A stretch of 64,000 bases of DNA from Candidatus Tectimicrobiota bacterium (GTDB lineage: Bacteria > Tectomicrobia > Entotheonellia > Entotheonellales > Entotheonellaceae), in NCBI GenBank assembly GCA_026005175.1, contig BPKO01000001.1, forward strand, positions 930,001-994,000, read 5' to 3'. Of the stretch, positions 46,646 through 54,829 are shown piece after piece. The number at the start of each line of letters is the position of its first letter. Within the stretch, counting starts at the first letter, position 1. The position numbers were made by a program, and so were the translations under genes. The notes beneath the pieces were generated by a model. That model did no database searches and had not been told where the DNA came from. It worked only from the letters and a program-made list of their open reading frames with translations.

Positions 46646-48918
46646 TGGCAGAAGCAACGACGTACAAAGTTATCGGCACGCGTCCCATCCGCCCCGACGG
46701 GACGGATAAAGTTACGGGAAGGGCCATTTACGGCGCCGATGTGCGCCTGACCGGCTTGCTGCACGGCAAAGTGCTGCGTAGCCCGCACGCCCACGCCCGC
46801 ATCAAGGCCATCGACACCCGCAAGGCCGAAGCCCTGCCCGGGGTGAAAGCGGTAATCACCGCCAGGGACCTCCCCGATGTCAGCGACAAAGTGGCCCGCC
46901 TCGGCGAAGGGGCGGTCAACGTGCGCTACTTAAGCCACAACGTCCTGGCGCGTGACAAGGTGCTCTACCAAGGGCATGCCGTGGCGGCGGTGGCGGCCAC
47001 CAGCCCGCACGTGGCCGAGGAGGCCCTGGAGCTCATCACCGTAGAGTACGAGGTGCTGCCGCCGGTGCTCGACGTGCGCGCCGCCATGCGCGACGACGCG
47101 CCGCTGCTGCACGAAGACCTCACCACCACGTCGCTGGGGCAAAAAACCGATAAAGTGAGCAATATTGCCAACCACTACCGGTTTCAGCTGGGCGACGTAG
47201 AGCAGGGCTTCAAGGAAGCCGAGGTTATCATCGAGCGCGAGTTCACCACCGCCACCGTACACCAGGGCTACATCGAGCCCCACAACGCCACGGCCCTGTG
47301 GAGTGAGGACGGCCACCTCACCATCTGGACCAGCACCCAGGGCTCCTTCGTGGCCCAGCGTCAAACGGCCGAGGTGCTGGGCATCCCGCCGGCGCAGGTC
47401 ACGGTGATTCCGGCAGAAATTGGCGGCGGCTTTGGCGGTAAGATTACCATTTACCTCGAGCCCATCGCCGCCTTGCTGGCACGCAAGGCCGGCCGTCCCG
47501 TCAAGGTAATTATGAGCCGCACCGAGGAGTTTCTCGCCACCGGGCCCACCCCCGGGACGTACATCAAAGTGAAAATGGGGGCCCGGCGCGACGGCCGCAT
47601 CGTGGCCGCGCAGGCCTACCTGGCCTATGAGGCGGGCGCCTTTCCCGGCTCGCCGGTGGCCATGGGCGGCATGTGCATTTTCGCCCCGTACAACATTCCC
47701 AACATGCAAGTGGACGGCTACGACGTGGTGGTGAACAAGCCCAAGACCGCCCCCTACCGCGCCCCCGGTGCCACTCCGGCGGCGTTTGCCGCCGAGACGG
47801 TGATCGACGAGCTGGCCGTAGCCTTGAACATCGATCCCCTGCGCCTGCGCCTGCTCAACGGCGCCAAGGAAGGCGACCGGCGCGTCGACGGCATGGTCTA
47901 CCCGCGCATTGGCTACTTGGAGACGGTGCACGCGGCGCTGGAGCACGAGCATTACCAGACGCCGCTCCAGGGCCCCTACCGCGGCCGCGGCGTGGCCTCA
48001 GGCTACTGGTTCAACGTCGGCCTGCAGTCCACGGTGGTGATCAACGTGCACACTGACGGCACGGTGACCCTGGTAGAGGGCAACACCGACATTGGTGGCA
48101 CGCGCGCCTCGATTGCCATGCAGGCCGCCGAGGCACTTGGCATTCCCTACGAGGACGTGCGCCCCAAAGTGGTGGGCACCGACGAGATCGGCTACAACGA
48201 CGTCACCGGCGGCAGCCGCACCACCTTTGCCACCGGCTACGCCGCGGTCGAAGCGGCCCGCGACGTCATCCGGCAGATGCGGGAGCGCGCCGCGCGGCGC
48301 TGGCATACCGAAGAGCTGCCGGTGACCCCCGAGGATGTCGAGTACCGCGACGGCGTCTTCCGCTGCCTCAAGGATCCCAGCAAGACCTTCACCTTCAAGG
48401 AGCTGGCCGAGCTCATGCCGCGCACCGGCGGGCCCATCACCGGCCGCGCCACGGTGCAGCCGCGCAGCGTCGGCGGCGGCTTTGGCACCCACATCGTCGA
48501 CGTGGAGGTGGACCCCGACACCGGCAAGGTCACCATCCTGCGCTACACGGCGGTGCAGGACGTGGGCAAGGCGGTGCACCCGAGCTACGTCGAAGGGCAG
48601 ATCCAGGGTGGCGTGGCGCAGGGCGTCGGCTGGGCCCTCAACGAGGAGTACTACTACAATCCCGATGGCACCCTGGCCAATGCCAGCTTCCTCGACTACC
48701 GCATGCCCACGTGCCTCGACTTGCCGATGATCGACACGGTGCTGGTGGAGGTGCCCCATCCGGGCCACCCCTACGGCGTGCGCGGCGTGGGCGAAGTGCC
48801 CATCGTGCCGCCGCCGGCAGCTATTGCCAACGCCATCTACCGGGCCACCGGCAAGCGCATGACGCACCTGCCGATGTCGCCGGCTTACGTGCTCAGCCGG
48901 CTGCTCGAGGCGGAGTAG
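46645..48918 (+). CDS. Molybdenum hydroxylase large (molybdopterin-binding) subunit, xanthine dehydrogenase family
   Basis: 757 residues; ATG overlaps the small-subunit stop. Family motifs: RPDGTDKVTGRAIYGAD, GKVLRSPHAHARI, GQ-loop equivalent IGGGFGGKITIYLEP, the substrate/cofactor motif APYRAPGATPAAFAAE, and the C-terminal GVRGVGEVPIVPPPAAI with catalytic-type Glu. The active loop lacks the AYxCSFR signature of form I CO dehydrogenase, so CO oxidation is not supported; a purine, aldehyde or aromatic-type hydroxylation is more likely but unresolved. Operates with the two genes upstream, likely in the cytoplasm. Confidence 0.92.
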   Translation: MAEATTYKVIGTRPIRPDGTDKVTGRAIYGADVRLTGLLHGKVLRSPHAHARIKAIDTRKAEALPGVKAVITARDLPDVSDKVARLGEGAVNVRYLSHNVLARDKVLYQGHAVAAVAATSPHVAEEALELITVEYEVLPPVLDVRAAMRDDAPLLHEDLTTTSLGQKTDKVSNIANHYRFQLGDVEQGFKEAEVIIEREFTTATVHQGYIEPHNATALWSEDGHLTIWTSTQGSFVAQRQTAEVLGIPPAQVTVIPAEIGGGFGGKITIYLEPIAALLARKAGRPVKVIMSRTEEFLATGPTPGTYIKVKMGARRDGRIVAAQAYLAYEAGAFPGSPVAMGGMCIFAPYNIPNMQVDGYDVVVNKPKTAPYRAPGATPAAFAAETVIDELAVALNIDPLRLRLLNGAKEGDRRVDGMVYPRIGYLETVHAALEHEHYQTPLQGPYRGRGVASGYWFNVGLQSTVVINVHTDGTVTLVEGNTDIGGTRASIAMQAAEALGIPYEDVRPKVVGTDEIGYNDVTGGSRTTFATGYAAVEAARDVIRQMRERAARRWHTEELPVTPEDVEYRDGVFRCLKDPSKTFTFKELAELMPRTGGPITGRATVQPRSVGGGFGTHIVDVEVDPDTGKVTILRYTAVQDVGKAVHPSYVEGQIQGGVAQGVGWALNEEYYYNPDGTLANASFLDYRMPTCLDLPMIDTVLVEVPHPGHPYGVRGVGEVPIVPPPAAIANAIYRATGKRMTHLPMSPAYVLSRLLEAE

Positions 48919-48923
48919 CAACC

Positions 48924-49247
48924 GTGCCGGTGGTGTTCGTGCCCGCCATGCTGCGGGACCTCACCGCCGGCGCGGCACAGGTGCGCGTGCCCGGAAGGAC
49001 TATCCGCGAGGTGATCGAGCAGCTCGAGGCACGCTTTCCGGGCACGCGGGCGCGCCTCCTGCAGGGCGAAGAGCTGCGCCCCGACCTGGCGGTGGCCGTA
49101 GACGGCGAACTCGCCCTCGACCTGAGTGACCGCTTGGGCGAGGACAGCGAAGTGCACTTCATCCCTCCCATCAGCGGCGGCGCGCTTCCAGCTCCAGAAA
49201 CAGCAGCGTTCCCCCCACCACCAGGGCCGGCAGACAGACGAAGTTGA
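48924..49247 (+). CDS. MoaD/ThiS-like ubiquitin-fold sulfur carrier with C-terminal extension
   Basis: GTG start 5 bases after the large-subunit stop. The first 80 residues are a beta-grasp MoaD-like domain (VRVPGRTIREVIEQLEARFP, RPDLAVAVDGELA, EDSEVHFIPPISGG). MoaD-type carriers end in Gly-Gly, which is adenylated and thiocarboxylated; here the ISGG is followed by about 25 Ala/Pro-rich residues overlapping the convergent EI24-like gene. Either a frame error hides a stop right after GG or the extension is processed. As part of a molybdenum hydroxylase operon it probably serves molybdopterin synthesis. Confidence 0.75.
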   Translation: MPVVFVPAMLRDLTAGAAQVRVPGRTIREVIEQLEARFPGTRARLLQGEELRPDLAVAVDGELALDLSDRLGEDSEVHFIPPISGGALPAPETAAFPPPPGPADRRS

Positions 49248-49956
49248 GCAGCGGCACCAGCAAGGTGAGAAAGGCGGCAGCCCCAAAGCCGAGCATGGCC
49301 CAGCGGTGCTGCCAGATAAAGGCACGGCGCTGGGCAAAGCGCAGGTGGCGGTGGTCCATGGCAAAGCCGGCGTACTCCAGGGGCAAAAAGAGCAGCGTAA
49401 ACAGCGTGCCGGCCACCACCGTCAGGGGCGTCAGCGGCGGCACCAGTCCCAGCAGCAGCAGCGCCAGCTGCACGCCGAGAAAAAAGCCCAGCTTGCGCAG
49501 CTCGTCGAAGACCCCTGCCCCCAGCTCCCGCAGCGCCCCGCGCAGCGTGGCCGGCGCCTCCAGCGGCTGGCCGCGCACCAGCTGCTCCACGCGCTGGCTC
49601 AGCACGTCGAGGAAAGGCTCGGCAATCACCGTGCCTAGCAGCAAAAACGCGACGTAAATCACCACCAGGGCGGTCACCAGAAGCAGCAGGCCAATCATCC
49701 AGGCCAAAAGGCGCAGCGGCGCCTGCCACAGCCAGCCGTACCAGGAAGCAGGCGGCTCGAGGGGCAGAAAGCCCGTCGCCAGCGCGTAGAGGTCAGGGTA
49801 AAAGAAGAGAAAGAGGGCAAAGGCGGCGGTAAACACCACCACGTTGACCGCCATGGGCAGCAAGGCCCAGGGCCACAGGCGGCGGTGGCGCACCAGGAAC
49901 GCCAGCCCCCGCCAGGCATAGGCAAAGCCGCGTGCTGCTTCCACCAGCACGCGCAT
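49171..49956 (-). CDS. EI24/CysZ-like integral membrane protein
   Basis: 261 residues with five or six hydrophobic segments. Matches the EI24-domain family: GFAYAWRGLAFLVRHRRLWP near the N terminus, IAEPFLDVLSQRVE in a cytoplasmic loop, and LFLPLEYAGFAMDHRHLRFA. Bacterial members include the sulfate permease-like CysZ, but substrate assignment is not possible. It begins 3 bases after the DppC stop, so it belongs to the ABC operon. Confidence 0.85.
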   Translation of the reverse strand: MRVLVEAARGFAYAWRGLAFLVRHRRLWPWALLPMAVNVVVFTAAFALFLFFYPDLYALATGFLPLEPPASWYGWLWQAPLRLLAWMIGLLLLVTALVVIYVAFLLLGTVIAEPFLDVLSQRVEQLVRGQPLEAPATLRGALRELGAGVFDELRKLGFFLGVQLALLLLGLVPPLTPLTVVAGTLFTLLFLPLEYAGFAMDHRHLRFAQRRAFIWQHRWAMLGFGAAAFLTLLVPLLNFVCLPALVVGGTLLFLELEARRR

Positions 49957-49959
49957 GGG

Positions 49960-50874
49960 CTACTCGCCGCGCAGGCGCGGATCGAGCAAGTCGCGCAAGG
50001 CGTCGCCCATAAGGTTAAACGCCAGCACCGCCAGCATGATGGCAAAGCCGGAAAAGGTCGTTAGCCACGGGCAGCACTTGATGTACTGGCGCCCCTCGCT
50101 GAGGATATTGCCCCAGCTCGGGGTGGGTGGCGGCACCCCCAGGCCCAGGAAGCTGAGGCCGGCTTCGGTGCGGATGGCGGTGGCGATATAAAGGGTGGCG
50201 ATAACCACCAGGGTGGAGACGGCGTTGGGAAAGACGTGGCGCAGCATGATGCGCAAGTGGCTGCCGCCGATGGCGCGCGCCGCCATGATGTAGTCGTTTT
50301 CGCGGATGGTGAGGGCCAGGCTGCGCGCCAGGCGGATGAAGTTGGGCATGAGGGCAACGCCGATGGCCAGGATCTCGTTGATCAGTGAGCCGCCCAGGGC
50401 GGTAACGATGATCAGCGCCAGCAGCAGGGTAGGGAAGGCCAGCATCATGTCGGTAAAGCGCATGATCATCGCCTCCGTGCTGCCGCGCAGGAAGCCGGCC
50501 ATGATGCCCAGCGGCACGCCGAGCACAAAGCCGACGCAGACCGAGGCCAACCCCACTTGCAGGGACACGCGCGTGCCCCAGATGATGCGGCTGAGCAAGT
50601 CGCGGCCGTACTCGTCGGTGCCCAGCAGGTGCTTGCCGCCGGCACCCGGCGCCTTGAGCACGTAGTCGGCGTACTGCGCCGAGGGACTAAACGGCGCGAT
50701 GTACGGCGCCAGGAGAGCCACCACCACCATGGTGAGGACCATCAGCATGCCAATGGCAATGGGAATGTACTTGCGCCGGTTGCGGCCGCGCAAGCTGCGC
50801 CGCCAGCGCTCTTCGAGCTGCGCTATACCGACTGCCGGGAAGCCCTGGACTGCCTTTTTCTCCGTCAACGCCAT
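49960..50874 (-). CDS. ABC transporter permease, DppC type (second cassette)
   Basis: 304 residues. DppC features: APYIAPFSPSAQYADYVLKA, LGTDEYGRDLLSRIIWGTRV, EAA loop ENDYIMAARAIGGSHLRIML, FLGLGVPPPTPSWGNILSEG and DALRDLLDPRLRG. 12 bases after the DppB gene. Works with it as the membrane channel of a peptide/nickel-type importer; the ATPases are not encoded nearby. Confidence 0.95.
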   Translation of the reverse strand: MALTEKKAVQGFPAVGIAQLEERWRRSLRGRNRRKYIPIAIGMLMVLTMVVVALLAPYIAPFSPSAQYADYVLKAPGAGGKHLLGTDEYGRDLLSRIIWGTRVSLQVGLASVCVGFVLGVPLGIMAGFLRGSTEAMIMRFTDMMLAFPTLLLALIIVTALGGSLINEILAIGVALMPNFIRLARSLALTIRENDYIMAARAIGGSHLRIMLRHVFPNAVSTLVVIATLYIATAIRTEAGLSFLGLGVPPPTPSWGNILSEGRQYIKCCPWLTTFSGFAIMLAVLAFNLMGDALRDLLDPRLRGE

Positions 50875-50886
50875 CGCTGTCGTCTC

Positions 50887-51891
50887 CTACCGGTACGTGA
50901 TGCGCGGGTCGAACACGGCATAGAGCACGTCGACGATGAGGTTGACCACGATGATGGTCATGGTGAAGACGGTAATTGCCCCCTGCGCCAGGGGATAGTC
51001 GCGGGCGCCGATGGCATCCACCAGCATCTTCCCCAGACCGGGGCGGCTGAACACCGTTTCGGTAAGCACCGTCCCCGTCAGGGCAATGGCCACAAAGAGG
51101 CCGATGATGGTGAGCAGGGGAATCATCATGTTGCGTAGGGCGTGCTTGTAAATCACCACCCGCTCGGGCAGGCCTTTGGAACGCGCGGTGCGGATGTAGT
51201 CCTGGCTGATCACTTCCAGCATCGCCGAGCGCGACAGCCGGCTTACCGTCGCCGCCAAGGTGATGCCTAGGGCAAAGGCGGGCAGCACCAGGTGGTGCAG
51301 CACGTCGAGCACAGCGGCAAAAAAGTCCTCAGGATACTCGAACACTTCCCCATTCCCCAGCATCTCCAGCACCGTGGAGAGGTCGCCGCCGCCGATGAGG
51401 GGAAAGAGGTCCCAGTAAAGCGAAAAGGCGATGAGCAGCAAAATGCCAAACCAGAAAACGGGCATGGAGAGGCCAATCAAGGCCACGATGCGCGAGGTAT
51501 AGTCAATCAGGGGGTTGCGCCGGTTAAGGGCGGAAATGATGCCGGTGGGCAGGCCGATGCACAAGGCGATGATCGTGCTGGCAATCACCAGCAGCAGGGT
51601 GTGGGGGAACATGCGCAGGATGTAGCTCGACACCGTGTAGTTGAAAAGCAGCGAGCGGCCAAAGTCCAGCTGCAGCGACTTCCACAGGTAGTCGAGGTAC
51701 TGCACGAGAAGCGGGCGATCCAGCCCCAGCTGGCGGATGCAGTCCTGCAAGGCGGCGCGCGTGGCCTCGTCGCCCATCATGGCCAGGCAGGGATCGCCGG
51801 GCAGGATGCGCATGGCAAAAAAGACGATGCTCATGGCCCCCAGAAGCATGGGAATGGCGATGAGCAGCCGTCTGACGATATACTGCAACAT
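50887..51891 (-). CDS. ABC transporter permease, DppB type (second cassette)
   Basis: 334 residues. N-terminal YIVRRLLIAIPMLLGAMSIV helix, periplasmic loop with RQLGLDRPLLVQYLDYLWKS and DFGRSLLFNY, EAA loop DYIRTARSKGLPERVVIYKH, and C-terminal DVLYAVFDPRITYR. A roughly 30-residue acidic insertion (LSTVLEMLGNGEVFEYPEDF) lies in the second periplasmic loop, not seen in the first cassette's DppB. Confidence 0.95.
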   Translation of the reverse strand: MLQYIVRRLLIAIPMLLGAMSIVFFAMRILPGDPCLAMMGDEATRAALQDCIRQLGLDRPLLVQYLDYLWKSLQLDFGRSLLFNYTVSSYILRMFPHTLLLVIASTIIALCIGLPTGIISALNRRNPLIDYTSRIVALIGLSMPVFWFGILLLIAFSLYWDLFPLIGGGDLSTVLEMLGNGEVFEYPEDFFAAVLDVLHHLVLPAFALGITLAATVSRLSRSAMLEVISQDYIRTARSKGLPERVVIYKHALRNMMIPLLTIIGLFVAIALTGTVLTETVFSRPGLGKMLVDAIGARDYPLAQGAITVFTMTIIVVNLIVDVLYAVFDPRITYR

Positions 51892-51954
51892 CGCTCCGTT
51901 TCCCTCCTGCGGCGGCCGGCGCCCCCCAAAGGAAGCGCCGGCCCCTTTCTGACA

Positions 51955-53553
51955 CTACTGCACCAGGGTCAGCATCTCCGGGTAGTTGTAGAAGTAGTGG
52001 AGAGCAAACTCCCCGTATTCGGGATCAAACGGCGACTTCACCCGCTTGGGGTTGCGGGCGCTCATGTTGGGCACGTCCACGATGGGCAGGCAGACGGCAT
52101 CGCGCATGATGCGCCGCTGCGCTTCGTGGTACAGCTTGGCCCGCTTTTCCGGGTCGCGCGTTTGCCGCCCCTGCGCCAGCAGGTCGTCAATGCCGTTGTA
52201 GTGGGCGAAGTTGGTGCCCATGTTGCCGGTTTCGGGGTCGGGCGCTTCCCCAGAGTGGAAAAAGAGGTGCAGCCAGACGTCGGCGTCGGTGAGGCGCGTG
52301 CCACCGTAGAGCACGAAGGGGTTCAAGTTCTTGCGGATGTTGCGGTGGTAGGTGGGGTGCTCCACCAGCTGCAGCTGGACGTCAATGCCGACTTTTTTGA
52401 GCTGCTCCTGCACCAGCACCATAATCTTGGGGTAGGCAAAGGACTTGGTGATGAAGTAGTTCTCCACCTTGAAGCCGTTGGGATAGCCGGCTTCGGCCAG
52501 CAGCTTCTTGGCCAGCTCGGGGTTGTACTCGGGCATCTCCACCGGGATGTGGCCAAAGTAGCCAGGCGGCACCGGGCTAATGGCCAGGTTGGCCAAGCCC
52601 CCAGGCCACAGGGTGTCGACGATGGCCTGGCGGTCGATGGCGTGCATGAAGGCCCGGCGCACGCGAATGTCGTTAAAAGGCGGTTTGGTCCAGTTGATGT
52701 AGAAGCGATACTGGCCGCCAGGGCCGCGCTTGTCGAGCACCGCCCCCATTTTTTCTACCTGGCCTTTGACGTCGGCCGTCACCGTGTTGGGCACGATGAT
52801 GTCAAACGTCCCTTTTTCCAGGCCAATCAGCTTGGTGGCATCTTCGGGCACGTCGAACCAGTGCACTTCGTCGATCTGCGGGCGGCCAAAGTAATAGTCC
52901 TTATGGGCTTTGAGGACCACTTTCTCGCGCGGCAGGTGCTCGTGGAAGTAAAACGGCCCGGTGCCGACCGGGTTCCAGCCAAACTGGTCGCCGTACTGCT
53001 CGGCTGCCTTCTTGCTGATGATGTAGCCCTGCTGGTAGCCCACCGTGCGCAGCAAGAAGACCGGGTCGTAGGCCTTGAGGGTAATGCGCACGGTATAGGG
53101 ATCGACCACGGTGATCTCTTTGATCACGTCGAGGTTCTTGGCAAAGCGGGTGCCTTTTTCGCGCTGGAGCTGGCGCTCGTAGCTGTACTTGACGTCTTCG
53201 GCGGTGAGCTCGCCAAAGCCCTTGTGGAACTGGACCCCTTTGCGCAGCTTGAAGGTCCACACCGTGCCGTCTTCGGAAACCGTCCAGCTCTCGGCCAGGT
53301 CCGGCTCCACCTCGGCGGTGGTCACCTTGCCGTCTTTGATGGCAAAGCGGGTTAGGCCGCGGTAAATAAAGCGTACCAGCGCCTGCGTCTGCCCCAGGAT
53401 GCTCTTGTGGGGATCGAGGGTGTCGGGTTCCTTGTGGGCAATGCGCAGGATCTGCTTGCGTGCCGCGCTAGCCGGCGCCGGCTGCAGCAGGGCTAAGCCG
53501 GCAACCACCGCCAGCACCGCAACCCCTAAGCGCAGCCACGGTTTCGGTGCCAT
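51955..53553 (-). CDS. Peptide-type ABC transporter substrate-binding protein (second cassette)
   Basis: 532 residues. Signal peptide (LGVAVLAVVAGLALLQPAPA). Family-5 motifs: RIAHKEPDTLDPHKSI, LAESWTVSEDGTVWTFKLRK, GVQFHKGFGELTAEDVKYSY, NPVGTGPFYFHEHLPREKVV, VRRAFMHAIDRQAIV, NPELAKKLLAEAGYPNGFKV. First gene of the operon binding protein-DppB-DppC-EI24, with a promoter at 53607-53635. Confidence 0.94.
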   Translation of the reverse strand: MAPKPWLRLGVAVLAVVAGLALLQPAPASAARKQILRIAHKEPDTLDPHKSILGQTQALVRFIYRGLTRFAIKDGKVTTAEVEPDLAESWTVSEDGTVWTFKLRKGVQFHKGFGELTAEDVKYSYERQLQREKGTRFAKNLDVIKEITVVDPYTVRITLKAYDPVFLLRTVGYQQGYIISKKAAEQYGDQFGWNPVGTGPFYFHEHLPREKVVLKAHKDYYFGRPQIDEVHWFDVPEDATKLIGLEKGTFDIIVPNTVTADVKGQVEKMGAVLDKRGPGGQYRFYINWTKPPFNDIRVRRAFMHAIDRQAIVDTLWPGGLANLAISPVPPGYFGHIPVEMPEYNPELAKKLLAEAGYPNGFKVENYFITKSFAYPKIMVLVQEQLKKVGIDVQLQLVEHPTYHRNIRKNLNPFVLYGGTRLTDADVWLHLFFHSGEAPDPETGNMGTNFAHYNGIDDLLAQGRQTRDPEKRAKLYHEAQRRIMRDAVCLPIVDVPNMSARNPKRVKSPFDPEYGEFALHYFYNYPEMLTLVQ

Positions 53554-53606
53554 ACGTCGCTCCTCCTCTGGCAGAGGGGTAGGGAGTCCTCCTTTGGCGG
53601 GGTGCC

Positions 53607-53635
53607 AGCCTACTCGAGCGCAGCAAAAAAGTCAA
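53607..53635 (-). promoter_or_regulatory. Sigma70-type promoter for the second ABC operon
   Basis: Minus strand: -35 TTGACT (53635-53630), 17-base spacer, -10 TAGGCT (53612-53607), about 55 bases before the start at 53553. Lies in the gap after the cyclase gene. Confidence 0.6.
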
Positions 53636-53708
53636 TCCCCTACATGAAGAATTTTTAGCCGAGGGGTATTGCCGCCTTGCGCCTTGCGGCAGCCAGGCGC
53701 AAGGCGCG

Positions 53709-54674
53709 TTACTTCAAGGCCAGGGCGTTGGCCGGCGAGCCCACGCCACCGCGCAGGTGCAAGGGCGCCGCGGTGACCAAGCACTCGTACACGCCGTCGG
53801 CGGCACAGTCGGCGGCCAGCGCCTCGAGGTCCCACAGCTCCCCCAAGGCCATGCCCAGCAGGGCAATGAGGCGGGTGTGGAGGAAGCCGCCGGTTTCACG
53901 CGTCGCTGGCATGGCTTCTACGCCCGGGTTGTCGGCCACCACTGCTGCCACGCGGTGGTTCCAGAGGTAAGCGGCCATGGCCTCGGTGGCACTGAGCCCG
54001 GGGCAGCCCTTTTCCGGGTCGTACGCGGCGCGCTCGGCAGCCGACCAGCTGAGGTACTGCGCCAGCCAGCCGGTGCGCACCAGCAGGAGGTCGCCGCCGC
54101 GCAGTTCTACCCCCTGCGCCCGCAGGACGGCATCGAGCAGGGCGGGCTCGATGGCCACGCGTTGCCGGGCGTCGAGCGGCTGCCCCTGGGCTTCCAGGTA
54201 GCGCGCCACGTCGACCAGCACGCCGCGGCCGGCGATGCCCCGCGCTGCCCAGTGCTCGATGCCCAGTTTGCTGCCTGGCCGGCCGGTGACGGCTTCCGGC
54301 CGCACGCCGTTGTAAAAGCCATAGCGCAGGTGGCAGATGTGGCTGAGGGCGTCCCACTGGCTCGAGGCTTGCAAGTAGAAGTTGTCGAGATAGTCGTCGC
54401 GTGCGCGGCCGCCTCCCAGCACGAGCAGGGTGTGGCGGTAAGGCTGGCGGCCGTAAAGCGGCGGGTTGGGCAGGTCAAGGGGCAAGTTGAGGCTGAAGAC
54501 GCGCCCCTTGCGCACCAGGCGCGCCGCAGCCAGGACGTGCTCGGCGGTGATGAAATTCAGAGTCCCCACCTGGTCGTCGTCGCCAAACACCCCCCACGAC
54601 GACCCCGCCGGGGCGCCTTCACGCACGGGCAGCTGCGCAAACGTTGGATAGGCATCGGCAAACGGTGCATTCAT
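53709..54674 (-). CDS. Cyclase-family metal-dependent hydrolase (KynB-like)
   Basis: About 321 residues from ATG 54674, GGAGG 6 bases upstream; the longer open frame has no coding character. Cyclase-family features: WGVFGDDDQVGTLNFIT, VFSLNLPLDLPNPPLYG, SSQWDALSHICHLRYGFYNG (where the family HxGTHxDxPxH motif is reduced to QWDALSH), GIAGRGVLVDVARY, LLVRTGWL, and DNPGVEAMP. Members hydrolyse small amides or lactones (for example N-formylkynurenine); substrate unknown here. It is divergent from the CoA-binding protein gene. Confidence 0.85.
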   Translation of the reverse strand: MNAPFADAYPTFAQLPVREGAPAGSSWGVFGDDDQVGTLNFITAEHVLAAARLVRKGRVFSLNLPLDLPNPPLYGRQPYRHTLLVLGGGRARDDYLDNFYLQASSQWDALSHICHLRYGFYNGVRPEAVTGRPGSKLGIEHWAARGIAGRGVLVDVARYLEAQGQPLDARQRVAIEPALLDAVLRAQGVELRGGDLLLVRTGWLAQYLSWSAAERAAYDPEKGCPGLSATEAMAAYLWNHRVAAVVADNPGVEAMPATRETGGFLHTRLIALLGMALGELWDLEALAADCAADGVYECLVTAAPLHLRGGVGSPANALALK

Positions 54675-54758
54675 GGTCGTCCTCCACACTGGCTTCAAGC
54701 GCAAGCAACGGCAGGGGCATTGTACTGCCCGGTGACACGCCGGGCAACGGCTACGCCG

Positions 54759-54787
54759 TTGACAAGGCGCCGGCTGGCTTTTACCAT
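54759..54787 (+). promoter_or_regulatory. Sigma70-type promoter for the CoA-ligase-like gene
   Basis: TTGACA (54759-54764), 17-base spacer, TACCAT (54782-54787), about 43 bases before the start at 54830. Identical boxes and spacing to 10942-10970. Confidence 0.7.
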
Positions 54788-54829
54788 GCACGGTAAGGCC
54801 CTTTCTCAGCAACGCACCAAGGAGGCACT

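Noticed and set aside
46645..48918. Form I CO dehydrogenase (CoxL)
   Set aside because: The active-site loop is PYRAPG, not AYxCSFR, so only the wider xanthine dehydrogenase family is supported.
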